A DNA stretch of 64,000 nt, taken from assembly GCF_025399795.1 (NCBI RefSeq), contig NZ_JAODTZ010000022.1, forward strand, positions 62,001-126,000, in the 5' to 3' direction. The position numbers and the translations under genes are program-made. Positions 26,777 to 35,650 of this stretch are shown one piece after another (positions within the stretch are counted from its first letter, which is position 1; each line of letters starts with the position of its first letter). The notes beneath the pieces are model-generated. The model was given only the letters and a program-made list of their open reading frames with translations. It had not been told where the DNA came from and did not search any database. Source of the stretch: Streptomyces rhizosphaerihabitans (GTDB taxonomy: Bacteria > Actinomycetota > Actinomycetes > Streptomycetales > Streptomycetaceae).

Positions 26777-27831
26777 AAAAGATTCCCGGCGTAGGACCTC
26801 TGGTCGTCAGCCTGATGGCCACGCACGCGTGGCGGTCGTACGAGCGGCTGGACCGGGTGAAATGGACACGGCTCGCCGCGGCGATGACCTTCATCAGCTT
26901 CGTGGCGCTGTTCCCGCTGCTGACCGTGGCCGCGGCGATCGGGGCGGCCACGCTGAGCAGCCAGCAGCAGAAGGACCTCCAGGACAAGCTCGCGGAGCAG
27001 GTGCCGGGCATCTCCGACCAGCTCGACATCCACGGCCTCGTCCAGAACGCCGGCACCATCGGGGTCATCGCGGGCGCCCTGCTGCTGGTCACCGGCATCG
27101 GCTGGGTCGGCTCGATGCGGGAGTGCCTGCGCGCGGTCTGGGAGCTGCCCGACAGCGAGGAGAACCCCTTCCTGCGCAAGCTCAAGGACGGCGGAGTCCT
27201 CGTCGGGCTGGGCGGCGCCGTGCTGCTCACCATCGCCGTCTCCACGCTCGCGTCGACGGCGATGGGCTGGTCGGCGCGGCACGTGGGCCTCGACGAGAAC
27301 GGCTGGGGGAGCACCCTGCTCCAGGTCATGGCGTTCGCGGTGGCCGTGTTCGCCGACTTCCTCGTCCTGCTGTACGTCCTCACGCTGCTTCCCGGCGTCG
27401 AGCCGCCGCGCCGCAGGCTGATCGTCGCGGCGCTGATCGGCGCCGTCGGGTTCGAGCTGCTCAAACTGCTGCTCAGCGGCTATATGCGGGGTGTGGCGTC
27501 GAAGAGCATGTACGGCGCCTTCGGGGTGCCGATCGCACTGCTCCTGTGGATCAACTTCACGTCGAAACTGCTTCTGTACTCCGCCGCCTGGACGGCGACG
27601 CCGAGCGCGGAGCCGGCACAGGAAGCGGCGGGTCCCGAGGAGCCCGCGGGTCCGGACGAGCCGGCCGGCTCACCGGAACCGTCCGGCCCGGAAGAACCGT
27701 CCGGCTCCGCCGGTCCGGCCGGCTCGGAGGGCCGGACGACCTCAGGGGCTCCGAAGAACGCGAAGGCTCCGGAGCCCCGGGTGGTCAGCGGCGGCGGCGC
27801 ATCAGGTCCGGCAGCGGCCAGCGGCGGTTGA
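26764..27831 (+). CDS. YihY/virulence factor BrkB family membrane protein
   Basis: 355 residues. The family features are WTRLAAAMTFISFVALFPLLTV at the first helix, GIGWVGSMRECLRAVWEL, and six membrane helices in all, the last ending near residue 290 (PIALLLWINFTSKLLLYSAAW). A Pro/Glu/Ser-rich cytoplasmic tail of ~65 residues follows (SPEPSGPEEPSGSAGPAGSE). The biochemical role is not established for the family. ATG 26764 is inside the GtrA gene. Its 3' end overlaps the convergent carboxypeptidase gene by 47 bp. Confidence 0.9.
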   Translation: MDWLKKIPGVGPLVVSLMATHAWRSYERLDRVKWTRLAAAMTFISFVALFPLLTVAAAIGAATLSSQQQKDLQDKLAEQVPGISDQLDIHGLVQNAGTIGVIAGALLLVTGIGWVGSMRECLRAVWELPDSEENPFLRKLKDGGVLVGLGGAVLLTIAVSTLASTAMGWSARHVGLDENGWGSTLLQVMAFAVAVFADFLVLLYVLTLLPGVEPPRRRLIVAALIGAVGFELLKLLLSGYMRGVASKSMYGAFGVPIALLLWINFTSKLLLYSAAWTATPSAEPAQEAAGPEEPAGPDEPAGSPEPSGPEEPSGSAGPAGSEGRTTSGAPKNAKAPEPRVVSGGGASGPAAASGG

Positions 27832-29098
27832 CCAGGAAGATGCCCGCCGCGAGCAGAACGAGGAAGCCGCCCGTGAGGCCGAGCGCGATGCCGATGCCGC
27901 TCGAACCGCCCTTCGCCGTGGCGGTGGAGGCCGCCACCGGCTTGGTGGAGGCGTTCGGGGAGCCCGTGCCGGAGCCTGTGTCCGGGCTCGCACCGCCCGA
28001 GGCCTTCGCGCCTGGCTGAGCGGTGGTGTCGACGCCCTTGGGCGGGACGAGTTCACCCACGGGCTGGACCTTGCCCACGGCCTGGAATCCCCAGTCGAGC
28101 AGCCGCGCGGCCTCCTTGTAGACCTCGTTGTGCTCCTTCTTCTCCGGGTTCATGACCGTGACGAGCAGCACCTTTCCGTCGCGCTCGGCGACACCCGTGA
28201 AGGTGGCGCCCGCGTTGGTGGTGTTGCCGTTCTTCACGCCCGCGATGCCCTGGTACACGGTGACGTCGCTGTCACCGGACAGCAGCCGGTTGGTGTTCTG
28301 GATCTCGGAGGACGCGCGGCTGGTCGTGCCCTTCTTGTTCTTGGTCGTCGCGCCGGGGAATTTCGCCCGCACCGTCGAGCAGTACTCCCGGAAATCCTTC
28401 TTCTGGAGCCCCGAACGGGCGAACAGCGTCAGGTCGTACGCCGACGACACCTGGCCCCCGGCGTCGTAGCCGTCCGGGCTCACCACGTGCGTGTCGAGGG
28501 CCTGGAGGTCCTCGGCGTGCGCCTGCATGTCCTTGACCGTCCGGTCCACGCCGCCGTTCATCGCGGACAGCACATGAACGGCGTCGTTGCCGGAACGCAG
28601 GAAGACACCGAGCCACAGGTCGTGGACGGTGTACGTCTCGTTCTCCTTTATGCCCACCATGCTGGAGTCCGCGCCGATGCCCGCCAGGTCGGAGGGGACC
28701 ACCTTGTGCGGGGTGGTCCTCGGGAACTTGGGCAGCACCGTGTCGGCGAACAGCATCTTCAGGGTGCTCGCCGGGGGCAGCCGCCAGTGCGCGTCGTGCG
28801 CGGCCAGGACGTCGCCCGACTCCGCGTCGGCGACGATCCAGGAACGGGCGGTGATGTCCTTGGGCAGGACGGGGGCGCCGCCGCCGAGGTTCACCTGACT
28901 GCCGGGCCGGCCGAGCTGCTCACCGCCGAGGGTCGACATGTTCGCCGGGGGAGTGGCGGACGGCGAGGCCGTCGGGCTCTCCGCCGGGGCCGGGTCGTCG
29001 GCGGCGTCGGCGAACGCGGGCGAGGTGAGCGAAAGGGTCAACAACGTGGCGGAAGCGACCAACAAGGATCGCCGGATGGTCTTTTTCGAGGCAGACAC
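27785..29098 (-). CDS. D-alanyl-D-alanine carboxypeptidase, membrane anchored
   Basis: About 437 residues, a serine peptidase S11/PBP5 type enzyme that trims the terminal D-Ala of peptidoglycan stem peptides outside the cell. A signal peptide (KKTIRRSLLVASATLLTLS) is followed by a Pro/Ser/Ala linker, the SxxK motif in PPASTLKMLFA, SGN in FLRSGNDAV and KNG in place of KTG in GVKNGNTTNAG. A C-terminal membrane helix (GIGIALGLTGGFLVLLAAGIFLV) ends in basic MRRRR. GTG at 29098 starts just before the signal peptide; no clear Shine-Dalgarno is visible. It is divergent from the SCO4848-type gene. Confidence 0.9.
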   Translation of the reverse strand: MSASKKTIRRSLLVASATLLTLSLTSPAFADAADDPAPAESPTASPSATPPANMSTLGGEQLGRPGSQVNLGGGAPVLPKDITARSWIVADAESGDVLAAHDAHWRLPPASTLKMLFADTVLPKFPRTTPHKVVPSDLAGIGADSSMVGIKENETYTVHDLWLGVFLRSGNDAVHVLSAMNGGVDRTVKDMQAHAEDLQALDTHVVSPDGYDAGGQVSSAYDLTLFARSGLQKKDFREYCSTVRAKFPGATTKNKKGTTSRASSEIQNTNRLLSGDSDVTVYQGIAGVKNGNTTNAGATFTGVAERDGKVLLVTVMNPEKKEHNEVYKEAARLLDWGFQAVGKVQPVGELVPPKGVDTTAQPGAKASGGASPDTGSGTGSPNASTKPVAASTATAKGGSSGIGIALGLTGGFLVLLAAGIFLVNRRWPLPDLMRRRR

Positions 29099-29210
29099 GA
29101 TCGAGAAATTACAGGGGTCGTGACCGGAAGTCCCATCACCATTCGGGGAAGCGGCCTCGCTCTCTCCACCCCGGCGCCGGATCACGGTGGGCGACGGCGA
29201 TACTGAACGC

Positions 29211-29453
29211 ATGAAGCTCAGCCGCCCCGTGTCCTGGTTCCTGCTCGCCTTCGGGGTGTGGAGTTGGGTCATTTGGGTCACTTTCGTTAAGAATCTATGG
29301 CAAGACGTCAGCGGGCTCGCGTTCGATGGCGCGGGCGATCCGACGGCGTATTTCTGGGTGCATCTGACGCTCGCCGTCGTTTCGTTTGTCTTGGGGACGG
29401 TCGTCGGGGTCATTGGGTTGCGCGGCGTACGCGCTTTGCGCCAGACGTCATAA
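29211..29453 (+). CDS. SCO4848-family small membrane protein
   Basis: 80 residues with two membrane helices (VSWFLLAFGVWSWVIWVTFV and FWVHLTLAVVSFVLGTVVGVIGLRGV) joined by a short Asp/Gly turn. It matches what I remember as the SCO4848 family, conserved in Streptomyces next to the D-Ala-D-Ala carboxypeptidase and metallophosphoesterase genes as here. Function unknown. ATG at 29211 begins MKLSRPVSWF. The next gene starts 16 bases after its stop, so both are likely co-transcribed. The 112 bp towards the carboxypeptidase gene must hold the divergent promoters. Confidence 0.85.
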   Translation: MKLSRPVSWFLLAFGVWSWVIWVTFVKNLWQDVSGLAFDGAGDPTAYFWVHLTLAVVSFVLGTVVGVIGLRGVRALRQTS

Positions 29454-29469
29454 CGGGGGATACGGCGTC

Positions 29470-30951
29470 ATGGTCATCTTGTTCGTGTTGGCGGGCGTGA
29501 CCGCGCTGGCCGTGCTCGGCGGGCTGCACCGGTATGCCTGGCGGCGGCTGATCCGGGACACCACGAGCGGCCCCGGAGCGGTCCGCCGGGTGGGCGCGGC
29601 CGTCTTCGTCGCCGGGCCGCTGCTGATGATCGGCGCCGTCGCGAGCGAGCGTGCGGGTGCTCCCTTCTGGCTCCAGCGGACGCTGTCCTGGCCCGGGTTC
29701 CTGTGGATGGCGCTGACCCTCTACCTCGTGCTGGCACTGCTCGCCGGGGAGCTCGTACGGCCGGTCCTGCGGTGGGCCGGGGAACGCCGGGCTGCCGGAG
29801 GGCGGAAGGCCGACGGGGCCGCGTCCCCCGCCGTGGCCGAGAGGGCGGGGCCGCGCGAGACCGTACGTTCCCGCTCCGGCATGTCGCCTTCGCCGGACCC
29901 CGCGGAACGGCCGGCACCGGCGGGACAGCCGGAGCCTGCGGAACGGCCGGCACCGGCGGGACAGCCGGAGCCTGCGGAACGGCCGGCACCGGCGGGACAG
30001 CCGGAGCCGGCAGGGCAGGCGGAACCGGCCGGGGCGACCGGGTCGGCAGAATTGGCCGGAGGAGCCGGAGGAGCCGGGGTGCCCGGAGGGGCCGGGGTGG
30101 CCGGAGGAGCGGTGGTCGTTCCGTTGCCGTCGCGGCGTCTCTTCGTCTCGCGGGTCGTGGGTGGCGCGGCCGCGGCCGTCGCGGTGGGGACCGTGGGCTA
30201 CGGGACGTACGGCGTCCTGCGCGGGCCCGCGGTGAAGCGCGTCACCGTGCCGCTCGCCAAACTGCCCCGGTCCGCCCACGGTTTCCGGATCGCCGTCGTG
30301 AGCGACATCCACCTGGGGCCGGTGCTCGGGCGCGGGTTCGCCCAGAAGGTCGTCGACACCATCAACTCCACGCAGCCCGATCTGATCGCCGTCGTCGGTG
30401 ACCTGGTGGACGGAAGCGTGAAGGACCTCGGTCCCGCGGCCGCGCCGCTCGCTCGGCTGCGAGCCCGGCACGGGTCCTACTTCGTCACCGGGAACCACGA
30501 GTACTTCTCCGGAGCCGAGCAGTGGATCCGGGAGGTGCGGGAGCTGGGAATCCATCCCCTGGAGAACGCGCGGACCGAGCTGGCCGGATTCGACCTCGCC
30601 GGTGTGAACGACCTGCAGGGCGAGAGCGAGGGACAGGGACCCGACTTCGGCAAGGCGCTCGGGGACCGGGACAGGACGCGAGCCTGTGTGCTGCTCGCAC
30701 ATCAGCCGGTGCAGATTCATGAGGCGGTACGCCACGGGGTCGACCTCCAGTTGTCCGGACACACGCACGGCGGGCAGCTGTGGCCGGGAAACTTCGTCGC
30801 GGCCGCGGCCAACCCGACACTCGCGGGCCTGGACCGCTACGGCGACACGCAGTTGTACGTCTCCCGGGGCGCCGGGGCCTGGGGGCCGCCGACCCGGGTC
30901 GGCGCGCCCTCGGACATCACGGTCGTCGAGCTGGCCTCGCGCGAAGCCTGA
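29470..30951 (+). CDS. Membrane-anchored metallophosphoesterase
   Basis: 493 residues. Three N-terminal helices (first ILFVLAGVTALAVLGGL) are followed by a low-complexity linker holding three exact 12-residue repeats (AERPAPAGQPEP), another hydrophobic segment (VSRVVGGAAAAVAVGTVGYG), and a calcineurin-like phosphoesterase domain from about residue 270. All metal motifs are present: VSDIHLGP, VVGDLVDG, TGNHEYF, LLAHQP and SGHTHGGQL. The family includes YkuE-like lipid or nucleotide phosphoesterases; the substrate is unknown. The gene follows the SCO4848-type gene closely. Confidence 0.9.
   Translation: MVILFVLAGVTALAVLGGLHRYAWRRLIRDTTSGPGAVRRVGAAVFVAGPLLMIGAVASERAGAPFWLQRTLSWPGFLWMALTLYLVLALLAGELVRPVLRWAGERRAAGGRKADGAASPAVAERAGPRETVRSRSGMSPSPDPAERPAPAGQPEPAERPAPAGQPEPAERPAPAGQPEPAGQAEPAGATGSAELAGGAGGAGVPGGAGVAGGAVVVPLPSRRLFVSRVVGGAAAAVAVGTVGYGTYGVLRGPAVKRVTVPLAKLPRSAHGFRIAVVSDIHLGPVLGRGFAQKVVDTINSTQPDLIAVVGDLVDGSVKDLGPAAAPLARLRARHGSYFVTGNHEYFSGAEQWIREVRELGIHPLENARTELAGFDLAGVNDLQGESEGQGPDFGKALGDRDRTRACVLLAHQPVQIHEAVRHGVDLQLSGHTHGGQLWPGNFVAAAANPTLAGLDRYGDTQLYVSRGAGAWGPPTRVGAPSDITVVELASREA
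29902..30009 (+). repeat. Three 36-bp tandem repeats inside the metallophosphoesterase gene
   Basis: Units 29902-29937, 29938-29973 and 29974-30009 are identical apart from the final base. Each encodes AERPAPAGQPEP. The identity at DNA level points to recent slippage or copy-number change in the linker. Confidence 0.95.
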
Positions 30952-31095
30952 GAGTCCGCTGTGAAACGGGCCGGAAATGATCATTTGCGTCGGTCTGGCG
31001 CACTCTTCCCGATTCCCTTCCCCGGTTGAAACTCCTGTGGTTAGGTGATCCGCGTCACTAGGGGAGTGACGTGCGGTGGGCCTGGGAGGGCACCG

Positions 31096-32652
31096 ATGCG
31101 ATCGGTTCGCTTATGGATTCCGGCGACGTTGCTCGTCCTGGCGGGCGTGGGTGTGGCCGGCTGGCAGCTGATGCCGGCGAAGGAGAACAGCGACCGCACC
31201 ATCACGGTGGGCACGACGGACGCCGTCACGTCGCTCGACCCGGCCGGTGCCTACGACGCCGGATCCTGGGCCCTGTTCAGCAATGTCTTCCAGTCGCTGC
31301 TCACCTTCGAACCCGGCGGCGCCAAGCCCGTCCCGGACGCCGCCAAGGGCTGCGCGTTCATCGACACGGGGCTGCGCACGTATCGCTGCACACTCCGCGA
31401 CGACCTGACGTTCCCGAGCAGGCGCAGGATGACCGCCGCGGACGTGAAGTTCTCCTTGGAACGCGTCAAGCGGATCAACGACGAGGTTGGGCCCGCCTCC
31501 CTCCTCTCCACCCTGGGCGGCGTGGACGCGAGCGGGCAGACCGTCACCTTCCATCTGTCCGCGCCCGACGCGACCTTCCCGTTCAAGCTGGCGACCGGCG
31601 CCGGTTCGATCGTCGACAGCACCCGCTACCCCAAACGCAGCCTGCGCACCGGCACGGACGCCGACGGCACCGGGCCGTACGTCCTGACGGCCTATACGAA
31701 GAACACGCGGGCCGTCCTCGCCCCCAACCCCCGCTACAAAGGCGCCATCAGTGACGTCGGCAGGCCCGTCGTGCTGCGCTACTACCCCAACTCGCAGGCG
31801 CTGGAGGTGGCCCGGAAGGCCAAGCGGCTGGACGTCGCGGCCCGTCAGCTGCCGCCCGCCGTGCTCGCCGCGCTCTCGCCGAGCGACCCCGCGCAGCGCG
31901 TCACGGAGGCCGAGAGTGCCGAGACCCGCAACCTCGTCCTCAACGTGCGCGCGCGTTCGCCGCTGCACGACCGGCGGGTACGACAGGCCGTCGCCTCGCT
32001 GATCGACCGCGAGGCACTGGTCGACCGGACGTACAAAGGGACCACCGACGCGCTGTACGGGCTGATCCCGGCGGGGATCACGGGCCACGCGACGTCGTTC
32101 TTCGACGACTATCCGAAACCGGACGCCAAGAAGGCACGGGCCCTGCTGACCGAGGCCGGGGTCCCGTTGCCCGTGCGCTTCACCTACGGGTTCGCCGAGG
32201 GGCGGGGTGCCGCGGGCGAGGAGGCAGCCGAGCTCAAGGAGCAGCTGGAGGCGAGCGGACTGTTCAAGGTGACGACCGAGGGCTTCGAGTGGACCGAGTT
32301 CCAGAAGCGCTACGCGGAGGGCGGGCTGGACGCCTGGGCGGTCGGCTGGGTCGCCGACTACCCCGACGCGGACACCTTCGGCTCGCCGCTCGTCGGCACC
32401 GGCAACAGCATGAAGAACGGCTACAGCAGCAAGGACGTCGACCATCTGATCCAGGAGACCCAGCAGGACGACGACCGCAGCCGCACGACGGACGCGTTCC
32501 GGCGGCTTCAGCAAGTCGTCGCCCAGGACGTTCCGTTGATTCCCCTGTGGCAGCGCAAGGACTACGTCATCAGCAGTGAGGACATCAGCGGCGGCCAGTA
32601 TCTGTCCGACGGGACCGGCGTCTTCCGCCTCTGGCGGCTGAGCTGGCTGTGA
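31096..32652 (+). CDS. ABC transporter substrate-binding protein, family 5 (peptide/nickel type)
   Basis: 518 residues. It begins with a hydrophobic signal/anchor (SVRLWIPATLLVLAGVGVAGWQL) with no lipobox Cys, then the SBP_bac_5 body: TVGTTDAVTSLDPAGAYDAGSW, RRMTAADVKFSLERVK, GTGPYVLTAY, VRQAVASLIDREALVDRTY and WVADYPDADTF. These proteins bind oligopeptides or metal chelates for import. No permease or ATPase gene is adjacent, so it is an orphan receptor or uses a transporter encoded elsewhere. ATG at 31096 has GGGAGGG 5 bases upstream. Confidence 0.9.
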   Translation: MRSVRLWIPATLLVLAGVGVAGWQLMPAKENSDRTITVGTTDAVTSLDPAGAYDAGSWALFSNVFQSLLTFEPGGAKPVPDAAKGCAFIDTGLRTYRCTLRDDLTFPSRRRMTAADVKFSLERVKRINDEVGPASLLSTLGGVDASGQTVTFHLSAPDATFPFKLATGAGSIVDSTRYPKRSLRTGTDADGTGPYVLTAYTKNTRAVLAPNPRYKGAISDVGRPVVLRYYPNSQALEVARKAKRLDVAARQLPPAVLAALSPSDPAQRVTEAESAETRNLVLNVRARSPLHDRRVRQAVASLIDREALVDRTYKGTTDALYGLIPAGITGHATSFFDDYPKPDAKKARALLTEAGVPLPVRFTYGFAEGRGAAGEEAAELKEQLEASGLFKVTTEGFEWTEFQKRYAEGGLDAWAVGWVADYPDADTFGSPLVGTGNSMKNGYSSKDVDHLIQETQQDDDRSRTTDAFRRLQQVVAQDVPLIPLWQRKDYVISSEDISGGQYLSDGTGVFRLWRLSWL

Positions 32653-32804
32653 CAAGGGCCTTTTCCCGCCCGGCCGTTGCCCGCCGCGTGCGCGTCCTGC
32701 CCTCGTGTCCTGCCCGCGCGTTCTCCATACGAGTTTTCCACGCGAGCTCGCAGCGTGAGTTTTCATGTGGACTCTCGGCGTGAGTTCTCCACGCGGGGTC
32801 GCGG

Positions 32805-32848
32805 CCGCGGGCGGCGGTGGCGGCCCTCGCCGTCGCCGCCGCCCGCGG
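32805..32848. terminator. G/C hairpin between convergent genes
   Basis: A 19-bp stem (32805-32823 with 32830-32848, two G-U wobbles on the plus strand) encloses CCCTCG. It separates the binding-protein gene from the convergent sulfatase gene. Confidence 0.7.
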
Positions 32849-32865
32849 ATGAGCAGGTGGTCCTT

Positions 32866-35241
32866 CTACGGGTGCGGAGTTGATCCGTACGCCGTCAGGA
32901 AGCGGTCACGGAACGAGTCCATCTTCCACACCGGAGCGTTGTGCTCGGGCTGCAGGCCGTCCGTCCAGCCCCAGTCGGCGATCTTGTCGAGCACCTTCGG
33001 ATCCTTGGCGATGATCGAGACGGGCACGTCACGGCTGGCGTGGTCGCCGCTGACCCGGGAGATCGGCTGGTGGTCGCCGAGGAAGATCAGCACGGTGTTC
33101 TTGTTGCCGTACTTCACCAGATAGTCGATGAGGCTCGTCACCGAGTACTGGATCGACTTGCCGTACTCCACCTTCGACTTCGGCGAGCTGGTGATGATGT
33201 CCGCGGGCCTGTTGCCGGCCTTCTCGATCGCGTCGTAGATCGATCCGTCGCCGACCTGGTCCTGGGGGACCGTCTGGGGGATCGGCGCCCAGGGCTGGTG
33301 GCTAGAGGTCAGGATGATCGTCGACATCAGCGGCTTGTCGTGCTTCTTGCTGTGCACCAGGCGCTCGAACGCGGTCAGGGCGTACTGGTCGGGCATGGTC
33401 GACCAGCTGAACTTCGGTCCCTTGTACCCGAGGTGGTGGGCGTCGTAGAGCTTGTCGATGTCGTAGAACTTCTGCTCGGGCCAGGCCTTCTGGATGCCCG
33501 GCATGACGCCCACGGTGTCGTAGTCGCCGGTCTTCTTGAAGGCACCGGGCAGGGTCAGGTGATCGCCCGCCGTCACGGTGCGGTAGCGCTGCTGGTTGCT
33601 GATCCACAGGCCCGACATGAACGTGGAGTGGCCGAGCCAGCTGCTGCCGCCGTACGTCGCGGAGGTGAGCCAGCCGCTCCTGGCCGCGAAACCGGCCTGG
33701 GTCAGCTTCTCGTTCTCCGAGGTCAGGGTCGCGTCGACGCCCGGCGCCATGACCGGGTCCTCGATGGCACTGCGGCCGTAGCTCTCGATGAACGTGATGA
33801 TCATGTCCTTGCCGCGCAGGTCGGTGAGCAACTGGCTGGGCGGCGTGTTCGCGAAGTTGTCCTTCTTGGCGATCTTGGCGAACTCGGCTTCGTCCCGCAG
33901 TGTGTTGCGCACCCCGTCCGCCCGGTTCTGGACGGCCCGCGCGACGTCCTCGGAGGCTATGGGCACTCCGGTGAACTGCACGCCGAGCGCGGCGCAGGTG
34001 ACCCAGACGATGGCCAGGACCAGCGTCGTGCGGGTCGCCGTCTCGGTGTTCCGGGCCACCAGGTTGCCCAGCCGGACGACCGACATCGCCATGAGGACCA
34101 GTACGGCGATCACGAGCGCCACGGCGAGTCCCACGATGCCGAGCGCGCCGCCGTTGCCGAACGTGTCCTGGAGGTAGGCCTGCGCGTCGCCGAAGAGCGA
34201 CCAGTCCAGGACGACGTTGAAGCCTCGCCCGAGATATTCGTTGAAGCCGATGTCGAGGAAGTTCAGGATGGTCAGGACGCCCAGAGCGAGCCCGGCGAGC
34301 ACCGCCACGGCGATCCGCGGCCTGCGGGGCAGGACGATCAGCAGCGCGGCACCGAAGATCGCCTCCACCGGGAGACGCAGGAACTCGGTCGGCTGGAACT
34401 TGTCCGCCTGGTTCGGCATGAGCAGCGCGAACAGGACGAGTCCGGCGGCGAGGACGGTCGTGGTCCACGCGAGGGTTCGGGCGGCGACGGGATACCGGTC
34501 CCGCCACCCGCGCCACCGGCCGCGCACGGGCGGCTCGTCTCCCGGAGGCTCCGCCCCGTCACCGGTCCCGCCCCCGACGGCCGCGTCCGGGGCGTCGGGG
34601 CCGCTCTCCGCGGCGTCCTCGGACGGGGCCGAGGGGTCGTCCGCGTCCGCGCCGACCTCGGCGGGTTCTTCCGTCACGGTCTCCGTGCCGGTCGCGGTCG
34701 CGGTCCTGGTCTCGGGCGGGACCGCTTCGGCGGAGCTGTCGGCGGCGGCATCGGTGGCGGTACCCGTCTCGACCAGGACGTCGGCCTCGGCCGAGGGGGC
34801 GTCGGGGTCGGCGTCCGTGCCGGTGCCGGTGCCGTCCACCGTTTCAGCGGGGGTGGCTTCTGCCGGAGTCCCGTCCGGGTCTTCGGCCTCGCTCGAAGGG
34901 GCGTCGGCGTCGGTCTCGGCAGGGGAGATCCGCTCGGCGGAGGTCGCTTCCGCCGGAGTTCCGGCCAGGTCCTCGGGGTGGATCGAGGTGGCCCCGTCGG
35001 TCGGGGTGATCTCGGGGGCCGCCTCGGCCGCTGCCTCCCCCTCGCCCGAGGCGGCGGCGTCCTCATCCGTATCCGTGGCCGCGTCCGCGAGCGGCTCCGG
35101 CGTCGGCTTGTCGCGCGAAGGCGCCTCGTCCGTGTTCGGCAGCTGTCGAGAGCTCGTTTTGAACGACAACCCGGCGGTCCTTCCGTGCGATGCGTCGTGG
35201 TGGCGTGGCGGTCCGATCGGAAGAGACCGATTCGCCCTCAT
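32866..35241 (-). CDS. LTA-synthase-like sulfatase membrane protein with long acidic N-terminus
   Basis: 791 residues. Residues ~30-235 are a disordered Asp/Glu/Ala/Thr/Ser-rich extension with repeated (G/S)TPAEAT(P/S)AE units. Four to five membrane helices follow (from TLAWTTTVLAAGLVLFALL). The C-terminal ~360 residues are an alkaline-phosphatase-fold sulfatase domain: MIITFIESYGRS, GHSTFMSGLW (probable nucleophile Thr) and the metal-binding FLGDHQP. Relatives are LtaS-type phosphotransferases that use phospholipid head groups for wall polymers, so an envelope role is likely. ATG at 35241 is used; a TTG at 35169 follows a better GGAAGGA site and would drop 24 residues. Confidence 0.85.
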   Translation of the reverse strand: MRANRSLPIGPPRHHDASHGRTAGLSFKTSSRQLPNTDEAPSRDKPTPEPLADAATDTDEDAAASGEGEAAAEAAPEITPTDGATSIHPEDLAGTPAEATSAERISPAETDADAPSSEAEDPDGTPAEATPAETVDGTGTGTDADPDAPSAEADVLVETGTATDAAADSSAEAVPPETRTATATGTETVTEEPAEVGADADDPSAPSEDAAESGPDAPDAAVGGGTGDGAEPPGDEPPVRGRWRGWRDRYPVAARTLAWTTTVLAAGLVLFALLMPNQADKFQPTEFLRLPVEAIFGAALLIVLPRRPRIAVAVLAGLALGVLTILNFLDIGFNEYLGRGFNVVLDWSLFGDAQAYLQDTFGNGGALGIVGLAVALVIAVLVLMAMSVVRLGNLVARNTETATRTTLVLAIVWVTCAALGVQFTGVPIASEDVARAVQNRADGVRNTLRDEAEFAKIAKKDNFANTPPSQLLTDLRGKDMIITFIESYGRSAIEDPVMAPGVDATLTSENEKLTQAGFAARSGWLTSATYGGSSWLGHSTFMSGLWISNQQRYRTVTAGDHLTLPGAFKKTGDYDTVGVMPGIQKAWPEQKFYDIDKLYDAHHLGYKGPKFSWSTMPDQYALTAFERLVHSKKHDKPLMSTIILTSSHQPWAPIPQTVPQDQVGDGSIYDAIEKAGNRPADIITSSPKSKVEYGKSIQYSVTSLIDYLVKYGNKNTVLIFLGDHQPISRVSGDHASRDVPVSIIAKDPKVLDKIADWGWTDGLQPEHNAPVWKMDSFRDRFLTAYGSTPHP

Positions 35242-35440
35242 AGTGGTGTACGGGGCCGTGGCGGCCCGTGTTCAACCGCTTCGGTCAGCTTCTGCCCAAG
35301 TCCGTTCCCGCAGGTCACGGCGGTGTGAGCGAGGCCGTCCCGGCGCGCAGGGCAGACCCGGGAGCGTCACCGGCCCGGCGTCCTCGTCCCCACTCCACGG
35401 GTGCAAGCACCCTCGTCCCACCGCCGTCGCCGCTCCCACC

Positions 35441-35648
35441 GCACCGGCGTCCGAGCCCTCACCGCACCACGGCCGGCGGCCCCACCGCACCGGCGTCCGA
35501 GGTGTCACCGCGTAGCCGTCGGCGGTCCCACCGCGCCCTCACCGCACCACCGTCGGCCGTCCCACGCACCGGCGTCCGAGCTGCAGCCCACCACCGCCGG
35601 CGGCCCCACCGCGCCGGCGTCAGAGGTGTCGCCGCACCGGCGTCCGTG
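35441..35648. repeat. Degenerate direct-repeat spacer between kinase and sulfatase genes
   Basis: The 409-bp gap 35242-35650 holds no supported gene. GCACCGGCGTCCGAG occurs at 35441, 35487 and 35566, with near copies at 35611 and 35634, among many CCCACCGCACC and GGCGGCCCC variants. Spacing is irregular (46, 79, 45 and 23 bp). It could be a slippage-grown spacer, or a series of binding sites. Confidence 0.8.
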
Positions 35649-35650
35649 CC

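Noticed and set aside
32941..35328. 795-codon open frame on the plus strand opposite the sulfatase gene
   Set aside because: Antisense shadow of the sulfatase-type protein; low-complexity Gly/Arg/Val translation.
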